From contig WGNC01000016.1 in the NCBI GenBank assembly GCA_016124745.1, positions 1 through 64,000 on the forward strand: DNA of 64,000 nucleotides. Direction: 5' to 3'. The notes beneath the pieces were generated by a model, which ran no database searches, was not told where the DNA came from, and saw nothing but the letters and a program-made list of their open reading frames with translations. This document shows positions 52,096 through 60,992 of this stretch, piece after piece; position 1 is the first letter of the stretch; every line of letters begins with the position of its first letter. The stretch comes from Thiobacillus sp. (lineage in GTDB: Bacteria; Pseudomonadota; Gammaproteobacteria; Burkholderiales; Thiobacillaceae). Both the position numbers and the translations under genes were made by a program.

Positions 52096-53075
52096 CGTCT
52101 TGCCTTGTCCAGCCAGCCGCTCAGCCGCCCCATCATTGTCCACCCGACTATTGAAGCGGCAAGTCTATACAACCTGAAATCCAGCCCCCGGCTTCGTGCG
52201 CTGCCCGAGGCCTGCTGGGCCAGTTCGAACAAATGCCGGGACGTTTGCGCCAAGGCTGCAGCGCCGCATTGACGTGAAAGCAGGAACAACGAGCGTGCGA
52301 AGTGCTGCATCTCTTCGGAATCAACTGGCACATTAGCCTGCTTGGCATATTGGAATATTCGTTCAACAGCAGCAACCCAATCACGCATTGCATTTGGGTC
52401 GCGTTGCCAGGCAAGGCCTGCATGCCCGCTACCGTGCCGGCGAATTATTACGAGCAGTTCAGAACAATATTGGAGCCTGATCCTGAGCAAACCTGCACGG
52501 CAGTCGTAGTCCCAGTCCTCCAGCAAGCGCAGGTTAGCCCAGGGTCCGATATTTTCGCAGACGCTTCGCCGGTATAGCGGCGTTGCAGTTGGCCATAAGC
52601 GGGCTCTCAAAATTGCCGGGAAGATGTTTCTGTGCTTCCGCTCAGTGCCATGCGTAGTTGCGCTCGCCCCACTCAATTCGTCACGGGCAAGGCTAAGGCC
52701 ATAGGAAATACCGGCTTCCTGGTCATTCGACAAACCCTCCACCTGTAGGCTGAACTTGTTCGGCATCAGCAAGTCGTCGCTATCCAGATATTGGATGAAC
52801 TCCCCTCGCGAGACTTCAAGCCCCGCCTGCCTGGCCATTCCCGGCCCGGCGTTTTCCTGGCGCAGCACGCGAACGACATCCGGATACTGCATAGCCAACG
52901 CTTCCGCCACTTGCGGCGTGTCATCGGTGGAACCGTCGTCCACGATGATGATTTCGATCGGACGGTAAGTCTGGTCCAGAACGCTCTGGACGGCTTCGCG
53001 CAACATCGCTCCCCGGTTGTAAACAGGAATGATGGTGCTGACCAATGCGTTTCCATGACAGTCGACCAACTTCAT
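52092..53075 (-). CDS. Family 2 glycosyltransferase
   Basis: A 327-residue GT-A enzyme: VSTIIPVYNRGAMLREAVQS, IIIVDDGSTDDTPQVAEAL and IQYLDSDDLLMPNKF with DSDD. TPLYRRSVCENIG and LLEDWDYDCRAGL form the acceptor side. The start at 53075 is fixed by the ATGA overlap with the upstream gene. The part encoded near 52180-52660 is more AT-rich than the flanking genes, as is common in O-antigen loci. Confidence 0.92.
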   Translation of the reverse strand: MKLVDCHGNALVSTIIPVYNRGAMLREAVQSVLDQTYRPIEIIIVDDGSTDDTPQVAEALAMQYPDVVRVLRQENAGPGMARQAGLEVSRGEFIQYLDSDDLLMPNKFSLQVEGLSNDQEAGISYGLSLARDELSGASATTHGTERKHRNIFPAILRARLWPTATPLYRRSVCENIGPWANLRLLEDWDYDCRAGLLRIRLQYCSELLVIIRRHGSGHAGLAWQRDPNAMRDWVAAVERIFQYAKQANVPVDSEEMQHFARSLFLLSRQCGAAALAQTSRHLFELAQQASGSARSRGLDFRLYRLAASIVGWTMMGRLSGWLDKARR

Positions 53076-54106
53076 TTCCAACCCTGGCAAACCGGTCCGT
53101 GCAGGTCGCCTTGACCCAGGCCTGACAGCTTCGCTATACGCTCGGTTGCCGGTATGGTTGAAAGCGCCCGGCAGTGTTTCAGCATCGGGTTATCGCCTTG
53201 ATGTTTCCAGGGCTGTGCGGGATGCCACAAATGCACCAGCGGTAGATATCCGTATGGCCACACCTTGCAGGTCTGGGCGCGCTCCCAGAATTCGTTGTCC
53301 TCGCCGCCCCAGCCGATGAAGGATTCGTCCATGCCGCCGATGCGGTCGTAGGCATCGCGGGTGATGGCTACGCTGCCGCCGCCCTCGGCATTCTGCATAA
53401 TGCTATCCGGCGTGGCGCCTGTCAGGCCGGCGCCACTCGTAAACAATCCATTCGTGCTTGCTTCACACATGAAGAAGATGAAGCGCTTGAGGTTTACCAC
53501 TTCATAGCCCTGTGCAACCCTGAGCAAATTCAGGCTAGCGTAATCTGCCGGTACAAGAATATCGTTGTCATGCAGCACTAGCAGTCTGCCGCGCGCCTGT
53601 TTGACCCCCACGTTGAATGCCCAGGAACGTGCATAGGGCATGTCGGCCACGGGCAGTGATGTATGGATATGGCGGACCCAGGCGGGCAAATGGCCCCTAA
53701 GCAACGGCTGGACGTCCTGCTCGACAACAATGCATTCGATGCCTACGTCCTGCTGCCCGGCGATACTTTCCAGCGTGGCCAGCAGATGCGGCAGCCGCGC
53801 CATGCCGCGATGGCCGATGATGAAACTGACTGCGGGTTGACCTGAATTGAATTCGGGCTGCGACAAGCGCCTGATGGGGTGGTCGTCCAGCGCCCGCTGC
53901 ATCAGCAAGCGGCCCAGAAAGGGCAGTACCTTGGGCGCATGCAAATCAGAGGTCCACTGCCAGTCACAACGGTAGCCGCTGCCGTCCGGCGCGGTTTCGA
54001 ATTGCTCCGCCCGGTTGCGCAGGGTCAGATAGCGGTCATGGCCGTTCATCAAGGCCGGCAGGTAACGCGGCAGGTCTTTTAGAAGTACGCCAAGCAGTCT
54101 TCTCAT
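53072..54106 (-). CDS. Family 2/7-type glycosyltransferase (GT7 C-terminal domain)
   Basis: A 344-residue protein. The N-terminal ~80 residues are helical and unlike the GT2 core. Then VSFIIGHRGMARLPHLLATL and IECIVVEQDVQ start the GT-A domain, with LLVLHDNDILVPADY as the metal site. GGGSVAITRDAYDRIGGMDE and SFIGWGGEDNEFWERAQ match the galactosyltransferase-7 C-terminal domain. Overlaps on both sides are ATGA. Probably a hexose or HexNAc transferase. Confidence 0.88.
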   Translation of the reverse strand: MRRLLGVLLKDLPRYLPALMNGHDRYLTLRNRAEQFETAPDGSGYRCDWQWTSDLHAPKVLPFLGRLLMQRALDDHPIRRLSQPEFNSGQPAVSFIIGHRGMARLPHLLATLESIAGQQDVGIECIVVEQDVQPLLRGHLPAWVRHIHTSLPVADMPYARSWAFNVGVKQARGRLLVLHDNDILVPADYASLNLLRVAQGYEVVNLKRFIFFMCEASTNGLFTSGAGLTGATPDSIMQNAEGGGSVAITRDAYDRIGGMDESFIGWGGEDNEFWERAQTCKVWPYGYLPLVHLWHPAQPWKHQGDNPMLKHCRALSTIPATERIAKLSGLGQGDLHGPVCQGWK

Positions 54107-55440
54107 GATGCTGCTTGCAAACCAGATTTATCCAATGCGGCCGCACGTAACAAGAAATCGATCTGGCCTTCATGTGCGTGCGTGGTGTGCGGCCATTCGC
54201 CACCAGGCTCATGATGTTGGTAGGACAGGCCAAGTACGCGCCGGGCATGCTGGCCCATTGCCGCGCCCAACCACCGATCCAGCCTGCCGCTTGGCGAGTG
54301 AGGAGGGCGCAGAGATGGGGACGGCAGAAGCGGGAGATCGCGAATTTGGTTGAAGGCGTCATGCCATTGCGCCACCGATACCGCACGACTGTAGCGCTGT
54401 TGCAGCAAGTCCAAGGCGCCTTGAACAAGCCGCGCATGGATGCCGGGTTGTGTTAGCTTCATGGCGGCCCTGGCTGCCGCCTGAATATCGCCAACCGGAA
54501 ACAGCAGACTGTTCACGCCATCCACCAGCGCCGCTTCCAGGCCGCTGCCCACATAACGGCTCGTCAGAACCGGCAGTCCATGGGACATGGCTTCCCAGGC
54601 CACGATGGGACCGGTTTCCCAAACCGAAGTAATGACAAGGGCATCATGGCGCCGATATTCCTGCGCCAGATCGTGAGGGTTGAGCACGCCCAGAAAGCTG
54701 ACCTGGTTGAGCAAGCCCATGGACTCGAACTTGCTGCGCAAGGTTGCTTCATCGGGTCCGCCGCCCGCAAGGGCCAAGTGCGTCTCGATGCCATGCCCGC
54801 GCAATGCCTCCAATATTTCCGGCAGGTCGAGAATGCGTTTCTGCTCCTGCTCCAGACGGCCGCTGTAAAGCAGCCGCAATGCCCCGCGGCTTTGGTGCTC
54901 GATTGAATCCGCATCATCAGACAGCGACACTCCGCAAGGCGCATACAGTGCACGTGCATCAGCCCCAATTGCCTGCCCCGCCAGTTTGACAGCCAGCCTG
55001 TTGGGCGAGACTACCGCTTCGATCACATCTGCCTCGTCTCGCAGGTCAGATAGCAGATCGCTTTGCAGGCCATGTAGGGTGGCAACTAGCCGAGGTGAGG
55101 GTTTACCCGATAGTCGCAAACGGCGTACCGCCGCATAGGCATCGACGATATTCACCACCGCCAGGATATCCGGACGGGTCCTTGCTATCGTAGCCATAAG
55201 CGCCTGGATCCGTCCTTCCCTGCTGCCGGTTGGGTTCTTGATCCTGACGACCTGCTCCCATGGATGTCGTGACAGGTAGGCATCCACATCATGATAGCGG
55301 CCATCGACCAGGCCCAGGGTGCATTCCCAGCGAAGCGCACTCAGACCCGGAAGGAGGTAGTCGAGCCAGTCGGCTACTCCACCAAAGGGATATGCGGCGG
55401 GTGCCAGAAATAGCAACCTAGCGCTGCCACGGATCAGCAT
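54103..55440 (-). CDS. Family 4 glycosyltransferase
   Basis: A 445-residue GT-B enzyme. The N-domain begins RLLFLAPAAYPFGGVADWLD. The C-domain has LRLLYSGRLEQEQKRILDL, LALAGGGPDEATL, and the donor-site VWETGPIVAWEAMSHGLPVL. A tail of ~50 residues follows with no recognised domain. It overlaps the FkbM-like gene upstream by seven bases. Confidence 0.9.
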   Translation of the reverse strand: MLIRGSARLLFLAPAAYPFGGVADWLDYLLPGLSALRWECTLGLVDGRYHDVDAYLSRHPWEQVVRIKNPTGSREGRIQALMATIARTRPDILAVVNIVDAYAAVRRLRLSGKPSPRLVATLHGLQSDLLSDLRDEADVIEAVVSPNRLAVKLAGQAIGADARALYAPCGVSLSDDADSIEHQSRGALRLLYSGRLEQEQKRILDLPEILEALRGHGIETHLALAGGGPDEATLRSKFESMGLLNQVSFLGVLNPHDLAQEYRRHDALVITSVWETGPIVAWEAMSHGLPVLTSRYVGSGLEAALVDGVNSLLFPVGDIQAAARAAMKLTQPGIHARLVQGALDLLQQRYSRAVSVAQWHDAFNQIRDLPLLPSPSLRPPHSPSGRLDRWLGAAMGQHARRVLGLSYQHHEPGGEWPHTTHAHEGQIDFLLRAAALDKSGLQAAS

Positions 55441-56192
55441 TTAAACGACATGATCAACCAGGACATTTCGCAGCCGCGCCGTTCCGACAACAACTGGATG
55501 GCGGCCCCGTCCGTTAGTTTTCGCCTGAGAGAACCGCCCCGCGACATCGGGTAATCCTCGATCCGCCTTGGTTTGGTGCGTTGCTCGATAATATCGTGGG
55601 TATTTTCAAAGCGCTCGCGTAGCAAACGGCCCACCCCCGGCACAGCCATTTCATGGACTTCAACCACGATGGTGGCCTTTTTCAGCGCAGGCACCATAAG
55701 CGGGTCAAGCAGAAGCGCTTCGCCGCCTTCGATATCGACGAATACCAGCGTATGCGAACGCCCCTCCAACACTTGGTTAAGGGTGGAAAGATCACAAACA
55801 CCCTCAAGGCGTATTTTTTCTGCGACGCCATTCATGCTTGCCAACTCGCCAAGCAGTCGCCGCGCTTCAGGATTGGGTTCGAAGGCATATACAACCGGGC
55901 ATGAAGTGCGCAATGCAAATCCCACGGCGTAATAGCCCTCTGCCGCACCAGCCACCACTATCGTATCGAAGGGTTTAGCAAGCAGGTCTTGAATGAATGG
56001 CTCGATCTCGATCTCGTAGGTCCCTAGAAGCTTCGGCAGCCAAACACTTCCACTGCTGTCGCTGCCATAGCGCATCCCGGTAAATGGCCCAGAAATCACT
56101 CTGCCTGACGCGTAATGTATTGCGTCACGCTTGAGCCTTTCAGAGAACCTCCACTTGTATGGAAGAATATTCCTCAGCAGTGCCCTTAGCAT
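55434..56192 (-). CDS. FkbM-like SAM-dependent methyltransferase
   Basis: About 252 residues. The SAM fold is visible from IVVAGAAEGYYAVGFAL (glycine-rich loop), VYAFEPNPEARRLLGEL, LEGVCDLSTLNQVL and VFVDIEGGEALLLDP, the last typical of the FkbM group. The ATG at 56192 (MLRALLRN) is preferred over an upstream TTG. Base composition in this gene and the next two is lower in GC than the core genes, suggesting transfer. Confidence 0.8.
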   Translation of the reverse strand: MLRALLRNILPYKWRFSERLKRDAIHYASGRVISGPFTGMRYGSDSSGSVWLPKLLGTYEIEIEPFIQDLLAKPFDTIVVAGAAEGYYAVGFALRTSCPVVYAFEPNPEARRLLGELASMNGVAEKIRLEGVCDLSTLNQVLEGRSHTLVFVDIEGGEALLLDPLMVPALKKATIVVEVHEMAVPGVGRLLRERFENTHDIIEQRTKPRRIEDYPMSRGGSLRRKLTDGAAIQLLSERRGCEMSWLIMSFKC

Positions 56193-56260
56193 GATATGCC
56201 CATATAACAATCCCCAAACCAGCCGACCGACATGTCAACCGAGCCAAAAAATTCAGGGGG

Positions 56261-56860
56261 TCAATTACGCTCCCCGATCCTGACTGCAGGGGTTCCTCCC
56301 CAAATTTCGAATTCAGGGATGTTTCTAGATACAACGCTGTTGGCGGCAACTATTGTGCCATTGCCCACTGATACGCCCGGCAAGATCGTGCTACCAGCAC
56401 CTAGCCAAACATCATCGCCAATAATGACGGCGCCGCTCTTTGCATCTATCCCCTGATCCTTGATACGCGCATTGCGCTTGGTTGCATGGTTGGCTGCAAC
56501 GATGGAACAAAACTGTGAAATCATGCAGTCGCGTCCAACACGTATCTGGCTGTTGCCTGCCAACCTGAAGTTGTTGTATTGCCCAATCCAGGTTCCCTCA
56601 GCAATGGAAAGTGAACCATAGCCATTCTTGGCATCGCCAAGGCACAGCATTGTGCCCTTTTCAATTCGAACGCCTTTCTTCATTTCCAGCCCCCCCTCTG
56701 GCCAACCCTGTATCAATACATCACGATCTATTAGCACCCCGGAATAGCACGCGCGAACAGAATCCAGAAACACTCGCTCAGCCAACAGTGAACCAAGCTC
56801 TCTTACCAGCGCGGGCTGTCGTAACAAGAAAATGCCGCGCAGCCACCACATAGGACTCAT
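56261..56860 (-). CDS. Hexapeptide-repeat acyltransferase
   Basis: A 199-residue left-handed beta-helix acyltransferase, similar in type to WbbJ/Vat-like enzymes. Hexapeptide turns start near residue 62 (GVRIEKGTMLCLGD, GTWIGQYNNFRLAG). The catalytic His lies in SIVAANHATKRNARI and the CoA-binding end is VWLGAGSTILPGVSVGNGTI and GGTPAVRIGERN. The start overlaps the wzt stop as ATGA. Likely acetylates the exported polysaccharide. Confidence 0.9.
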   Translation of the reverse strand: MSPMWWLRGIFLLRQPALVRELGSLLAERVFLDSVRACYSGVLIDRDVLIQGWPEGGLEMKKGVRIEKGTMLCLGDAKNGYGSLSIAEGTWIGQYNNFRLAGNSQIRVGRDCMISQFCSIVAANHATKRNARIKDQGIDAKSGAVIIGDDVWLGAGSTILPGVSVGNGTIVAANSVVSRNIPEFEIWGGTPAVRIGERN

Positions 56861-58098
56861 GCGTTCCTACTCCCTGTACATGCGAGATTGACCAGGCCCA
56901 TTGCATGGGTTGGCTCGTACATTGGATGCCAGTCTGGCGTTATCGCAAAGCGGCCAATATTCTTGGCCATAAGGTAATCATTGTTACGTGTGGAATACGC
57001 ACCTATTTCAATCATATAGTCGCCGGGGCTCAAGAATAGCGGGGGAATCGTCACCGTCGACTCGAAGCCCCCTTCTTGAACACTCCGAGGTTTTTCAGTG
57101 TCGTGAATACCTACTATCAGGGCACCCGCTTTATACACAAGAAAAACCAGGCGCAAGTCATCGATGGCCGTATGCGCTATAGCCGAAACCTTCAACTCAA
57201 TTGGGTTTTCCGGTTTGCAAACCACCCCGACAGGATCAGATGAATAATTGATATAGAAAGCCTGAATGCTCAATTTTCCCCCAAGCGGTCCTTCAAAACT
57301 CGCGCCACCCACGAGTTTGTTGGCTCGCGATTCGCGCATGTAATGTGAAAGCGCCTGCTCAGTACTGCCATTGAAACTCATTGCCCCGCTACTTAGCACG
57401 ATGCAGCGTGTGCATAGTCGAGAAATCGCGCCATGGTTGTGGCTTACGAACAGAATTGTTCGCCCACCGTGGGATAAATCACCCATCTTCCCCATGCACT
57501 TTTCCTGAAAAACGCTATCCCCAACAGCCAGGACTTCATCCACAACCAGCACATCCGAGTCCAAGTGCGCTGCCACCGCAAACGCCAGCCGCACATACAT
57601 GCCGCTGGAGTAGCGCTTGACCGGGGTATCGATGAATTTTTCGATCTCCGCGAAGGCAACGATTTCGTCGAATTTGCGGGTGACTTCGCGACGGCTCATG
57701 CCGAGGATGGCGCCGTTGAGAAAGATGTTCTCGCGCCCGCTCAGCTCAGGATGGAAACCCGTGCCTACTTCGAGCAGGCTGGCAAGCCGCCCGCGCACTT
57801 CGATGCGGCCTTGGGTGGGGGCGGTGATGCGGCTGAGGATTTTGAGCAGCGTGCTCTTGCCGGCGCCGTTGCGGCCGATGATGCCGACGACCTCGCCGGG
57901 CTGGACTTCGAAGTTGACGTCCTGCAGCGCCCAGAAGCGCTCGGTGTCTTCAATCTGGCCACCCAGGCTGCGCAGTCTTTGCAGCGGGGCCTTGAGGGTG
58001 CTGGTGAGCAGCTCGTAGAACGTGTCGTGCTGCTGGTTTGCGTGGCCGACGACGTATTCCTTGTACAGGCCTTCGACCTTGATGGCGGGTTGGGTCAT
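56857..58098 (-). CDS. wzt: Wzt-type ABC transporter ATP-binding protein
   Basis: A 413-residue ATPase of the O-antigen/teichoic-acid export family. Walker A is GIIGRNGAGKSTLLKILSRI, the signature is YSSGMYVRLAFA, and Walker B is DVLVVDEVLAVGDSVFQEKC. The C-terminal ~150 residues are a Wzt-type carbohydrate-binding domain (GGKLSIQAFYINYS, FLSPGDYMIEIGAYS), which recognises the capped end of the chain. The start at 58098 follows a five-unit heptamer array; the permease gene wzm is separated from it by an inserted mqsRA module. Confidence 0.93.
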   Translation of the reverse strand: MTQPAIKVEGLYKEYVVGHANQQHDTFYELLTSTLKAPLQRLRSLGGQIEDTERFWALQDVNFEVQPGEVVGIIGRNGAGKSTLLKILSRITAPTQGRIEVRGRLASLLEVGTGFHPELSGRENIFLNGAILGMSRREVTRKFDEIVAFAEIEKFIDTPVKRYSSGMYVRLAFAVAAHLDSDVLVVDEVLAVGDSVFQEKCMGKMGDLSHGGRTILFVSHNHGAISRLCTRCIVLSSGAMSFNGSTEQALSHYMRESRANKLVGGASFEGPLGGKLSIQAFYINYSSDPVGVVCKPENPIELKVSAIAHTAIDDLRLVFLVYKAGALIVGIHDTEKPRSVQEGGFESTVTIPPLFLSPGDYMIEIGAYSTRNNDYLMAKNIGRFAITPDWHPMYEPTHAMGLVNLACTGSRNA

Positions 58099-58105
58099 GG
58101 GGCAA

Positions 58106-58140
58106 GTGAACGGTGAACGGTGAAAGGTGAACGGTGAATC
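58106..58140. repeat. Five-unit heptamer array upstream of wzt
   Basis: GTGAACG, GTGAACG, GTGAAAG, GTGAACG, GTGAATC in register on the plus strand; on the coding strand this is the open GTTCAC arm, ending seven bases before the wzt ATG. Confidence 0.92.
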
Positions 58141-58189
58141 GCGAAAACCTCCGTCACCCATAATCGGCATGGCATCATGGCTTTGATAC

Positions 58190-58591
58190 TCATGCGGCCC
58201 TGACCTCGTCCAGCAGGTCCGGATGGCGGTCGAGGACTTTCAGCAGTTTAATCAAGGCCAGCGGGGGCTTGGTCTTGCCGTTTTCGTAGCGGGAGAAAGC
58301 ATTGACTCCGCCGCCGAAGATCTCTGCCGCTTCGCGCTGATCCAGCGACAGTTTCTTGCGCACATTGGCTATGAATTCCGGATCGACAATCGAGGCATTC
58401 ACCTGTTTGTTGAATTCCAGCATCAGTGCCATTGTGCGCCGGGATTCCTCCGGGCCCAGCAAGGACTCGTTGCAGGCGGTACAAAAATCGCCTGTCACAT
58501 GAGGCAGCGTGGTGGTTTCACCTTTGTAGGTGTAAGGCAAGTCCCGGGTGTCATGCACCAGGTTTCCCGCTCCGCAGCTTGGGCATTTCAT
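58190..58591 (-). CDS. mqsA: MqsA-type antitoxin
   Basis: A 133-residue two-domain antitoxin. The N-terminal zinc domain has two CxxC pairs (MKCPSCGAGN and DFCTACNESL). The C-terminal helix-turn-helix is LSLDQREAAEIFGGGVNAFS and RYENGKTKPPLALIKLLKVL, the classic MqsA arrangement. AAGGAG lies eight bases before the ATG at 58591. It follows mqsR, the usual gene order. Confidence 0.95.
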   Translation of the reverse strand: MKCPSCGAGNLVHDTRDLPYTYKGETTTLPHVTGDFCTACNESLLGPEESRRTMALMLEFNKQVNASIVDPEFIANVRKKLSLDQREAAEIFGGGVNAFSRYENGKTKPPLALIKLLKVLDRHPDLLDEVRAA

Positions 58592-58593
58592 GG

Positions 58594-58890
58594 TCACAAC
58601 TCCTTGAATGAAACGATCAGCACGTCATCCATCACCGTCAGCTTCAAATACACTTCACCGGCAGTTGTCACGGGGCGGTACACGTCTTGCCACAGGCGAT
58701 GATCTGCATGGGTTGTCATGCTTTTGTAGAAATCATCGGAAGCCAGCGCCATCACCACGGCAAGCATTCCGTCAAAATCAAATCCCAAAGCCGCCGCCCC
58801 TTCCCGTGCCGACCAGGTCGTTCTGAGCTTGCCGGCTTCAACCATTGCCTTGACGAGCGGCAGCTTGTAATGGGCGGTTCTTTTTTCCAT
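58594..58890 (-). CDS. mqsR: MqsR-type mRNA interferase toxin
   Basis: A 98-residue toxin, the same length as E. coli MqsR, which cleaves mRNA at GC-containing sites. MEKRTAHYKLPLVKAMVEAG, MALASDDFYKSMTTHAD and WQDVYRPVTTAGEVYLKLT are the family pattern, with the C-terminal VLIVSFKEL. The ATG at 58890 was chosen; an open frame running far upstream overlaps wzm and is a shadow. A 15-base palindrome precedes it. Confidence 0.95.
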   Translation of the reverse strand: MEKRTAHYKLPLVKAMVEAGKLRTTWSAREGAAALGFDFDGMLAVVMALASDDFYKSMTTHADHRLWQDVYRPVTTAGEVYLKLTVMDDVLIVSFKEL

Positions 58891-58898
58891 CTCATTTT

Positions 58899-58913
58899 TA
58901 ACCAGATTGGTTA
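58899..58913. promoter_or_regulatory. MqsA-type operator palindrome
   Basis: TAACCA-GAT-TGGTTA is a perfect inverted repeat resembling the E. coli mqsRA site TAACCT-N3-AGGTTA. It ends nine bases before the mqsR start. Confidence 0.7.
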
Positions 58914-58985
58914 TTTTGGCAAGTAGGTTATTTTCTTGGCTCAGAAGAAAACGCCTGACGCGCCAGCGCGCTGACCCAACCGTGT

Positions 58986-59837
58986 CTAGATGATGTCCGC
59001 AAACCGCCGCTCCACTTTCTCGAAATAGGCCACACCAAGCAGGAAGAGGAGGATGGCGATGGCGAAGGAAATGCCCAGCCCCGTCAGGTCGAAAGGCCTG
59101 TCGAGGAAAGCCGAGCGGAAGCCTTCGACCAGGCCGGTCATGGGGTTGAGGTAGAGCAGCCACTGCCAGCGCTCGGGCACCAGGCTGACCGGGAAGATGA
59201 CGGGGGTGATGAACATCCAGATCTGCACCATGAAGGGGGTCAGGTGGGTGAAGTCGCGGTAGGCCACGGTCAGGGCGGAAAGCAGCGTGCCCACGCCCAG
59301 CGCGGTGAAGATGACGAACAGCAGGAGCAGTGGCGCGGCCAGCAGGTTCCACGACCAGCCCACGCCGTAATACAGCATCAGCAGCAGCAGGATGCCGGTG
59401 GAGATGAGCAGGTCGACGAGCCCGGCGCCCACCGAGGAAAGCGGGATGATGAGGCGCGGGAAGTACACCTTGCTGACCAGGTGGGCAGAGCCGACCAGGG
59501 ATTGTCCTGAAGTGGCGATGGCCGTCGAGAAGTAGGTCCACGGCAACAGCGCAGCATAGACGAACACTGGATAGGGGAGGCCATCGGACGGCATCCTGGC
59601 CAACCGGCCGAATACCACGCTGAAGATGACCATGGTAATGAAGGGCCGCAGGATGGCCCAGCCCGCGCCCAGTACGGTCTGCTTGTAGCGCACCTTGATG
59701 TCGCGCGTGGTCAGCACCCACAGCAGTTCGCGGTAGGCCCACAGCTCGCGCCAGTCCAGCATGCGCCAGCCCCTGGCCGGCTCGATGACGGTCAGGTGCT
59801 GATGGCCGAAGTATTGTTCCTGGGGTGCGGGGTTCAT
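58986..59837 (-). CDS. wzm: Wzm-type ABC-2 polysaccharide export permease
   Basis: A 283-residue membrane permease of the ABC-2 family with six hydrophobic helices. The N-terminal cytoplasmic part includes YRELLWVLTTRDIKVRYKQT and VLGAGWAILRPF, the standard coupling region. The LTPFMVQIWMFITPVIFP and NPMTGLVEGFR segments are also typical. With Wzt it moves undecaprenyl-linked polysaccharide across the inner membrane. The pair is split by mqsRA. Confidence 0.93.
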   Translation of the reverse strand: MNPAPQEQYFGHQHLTVIEPARGWRMLDWRELWAYRELLWVLTTRDIKVRYKQTVLGAGWAILRPFITMVIFSVVFGRLARMPSDGLPYPVFVYAALLPWTYFSTAIATSGQSLVGSAHLVSKVYFPRLIIPLSSVGAGLVDLLISTGILLLLMLYYGVGWSWNLLAAPLLLLFVIFTALGVGTLLSALTVAYRDFTHLTPFMVQIWMFITPVIFPVSLVPERWQWLLYLNPMTGLVEGFRSAFLDRPFDLTGLGISFAIAILLFLLGVAYFEKVERRFADII

Positions 59838-59907
59838 GCTGAAGATTTCATTCGTGCGGGTGTGGGGTGTATGTTAAACAATGAGTGGCGCTGACTTGTA
59901 ATACGCA

Positions 59908-60990
59908 TTACTTCGAAATTTTTTGCACGGCTGTCGCGATCCTTGCGACAAAGGCCGGCCATAAAAAATGGGACAGCCCATCCGGAATGTGTCTTGGGTT
60001 TTCCAGCGCAGACAGGATGCCTCGCTTGATGGATTCCAGGTTGGTTGGGTCAACCAATTCTCCAAGCATGCCGCCGCGCAGCGCCTCGCTGCTGCCATCC
60101 AGCGCGCTTCCGACAACAGGGATGCCGCAGGCCATCGCTTCCAGATAGACGATGCCGAAACCTTCCCCACGTCCGGGCAGGGCAAACACATCGGCCAGGC
60201 GCAGATAGTCTGCCTTGTCGAATTCCCTGACGAATCCTGCAAAGATGACCTTGTCGGCAACACCCAGGGTTTGCGCCTTGGCTTCGAGCCGGGCTTGGTC
60301 GTCGCCATCGCCCAGCACCATATAGGTCAGGCGGGGTTCTTGTTGGAGCAGCGCCGGCATTGCTTCGAGAATTTCGTCTATCCCCTTGTAGCGCTCGAAT
60401 CCGGAAAGCCTCGCGAGGGACAAGATGATTTTGCGACCCTCAAGGGCATATCGTTTCACCAGATCGGCTCGTTTGGGGGCAAGTCCGTACCGCTCCAGGT
60501 GGATCGTGTTGGGAATGATGGTGTATTTCGATAGCGGCAGATTAGCCCAGGCGTTCATCCGGTCGAGGGTCACGGCGCTGACAGACCAGACGGCGTTCAC
60601 GCGCGGCAGCCAGGCGCGGGAGGCTGCCTTGGCTGGCTGCCAGACGTCGATGCCATGCACCTGTAGCACCAGGGGGGTGCGCTTGAACATGGCGAACGGC
60701 GCTGCCAGCGGGAGCAGATTCACATGCCCGCAAATAACCAGGTCGAAGTTTTGCCCGGCCAGCCCGAGCAGCGAACGAAGGTAAGCTGTTTTCGACCCTG
60801 AAGATTCGCTTATGAATTGCACTTTCCTTGGGGTACCTTCCGGCGCAAAACGCATGACCCGCGCGAGCACGACCACCTCTTTCACTTCCGGCATTTCTGC
60901 AAAGGCTTCGGCCAGGCAGCGGTTGTAATAAGCGATCCCGCCGTGGCCACCGTAGGCGTCGGTTGTCAGTAAAAGTATGCGGAGGCCCAT
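59908..60990 (-). CDS. Family 4 glycosyltransferase
   Basis: A 360-residue GT-B enzyme: RILLLTTDAYGGHGGIAYYN at the N-terminus, ILSLARLSGFERYKGIDEIL, YMVLGDGDDQARLEAKAQTL, and the donor site PGRGEGFGIVYLEAMACGIP. It starts two bases after the stop of the FkbM gene and so is probably co-transcribed. The role is a hexose or related transferase in glycan assembly. Confidence 0.93.
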   Translation of the reverse strand: MGLRILLLTTDAYGGHGGIAYYNRCLAEAFAEMPEVKEVVVLARVMRFAPEGTPRKVQFISESSGSKTAYLRSLLGLAGQNFDLVICGHVNLLPLAAPFAMFKRTPLVLQVHGIDVWQPAKAASRAWLPRVNAVWSVSAVTLDRMNAWANLPLSKYTIIPNTIHLERYGLAPKRADLVKRYALEGRKIILSLARLSGFERYKGIDEILEAMPALLQQEPRLTYMVLGDGDDQARLEAKAQTLGVADKVIFAGFVREFDKADYLRLADVFALPGRGEGFGIVYLEAMACGIPVVGSALDGSSEALRGGMLGELVDPTNLESIKRGILSALENPRHIPDGLSHFLWPAFVARIATAVQKISK

Positions 60991-60992
60991 GG

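Noticed and set aside
58155-58170. Third copy of the nucleotidyltransferase operator (CACCCATAATCGGCAT)
   Set aside because: Two mismatches break the symmetry and it is far from that module; treated as chance similarity.
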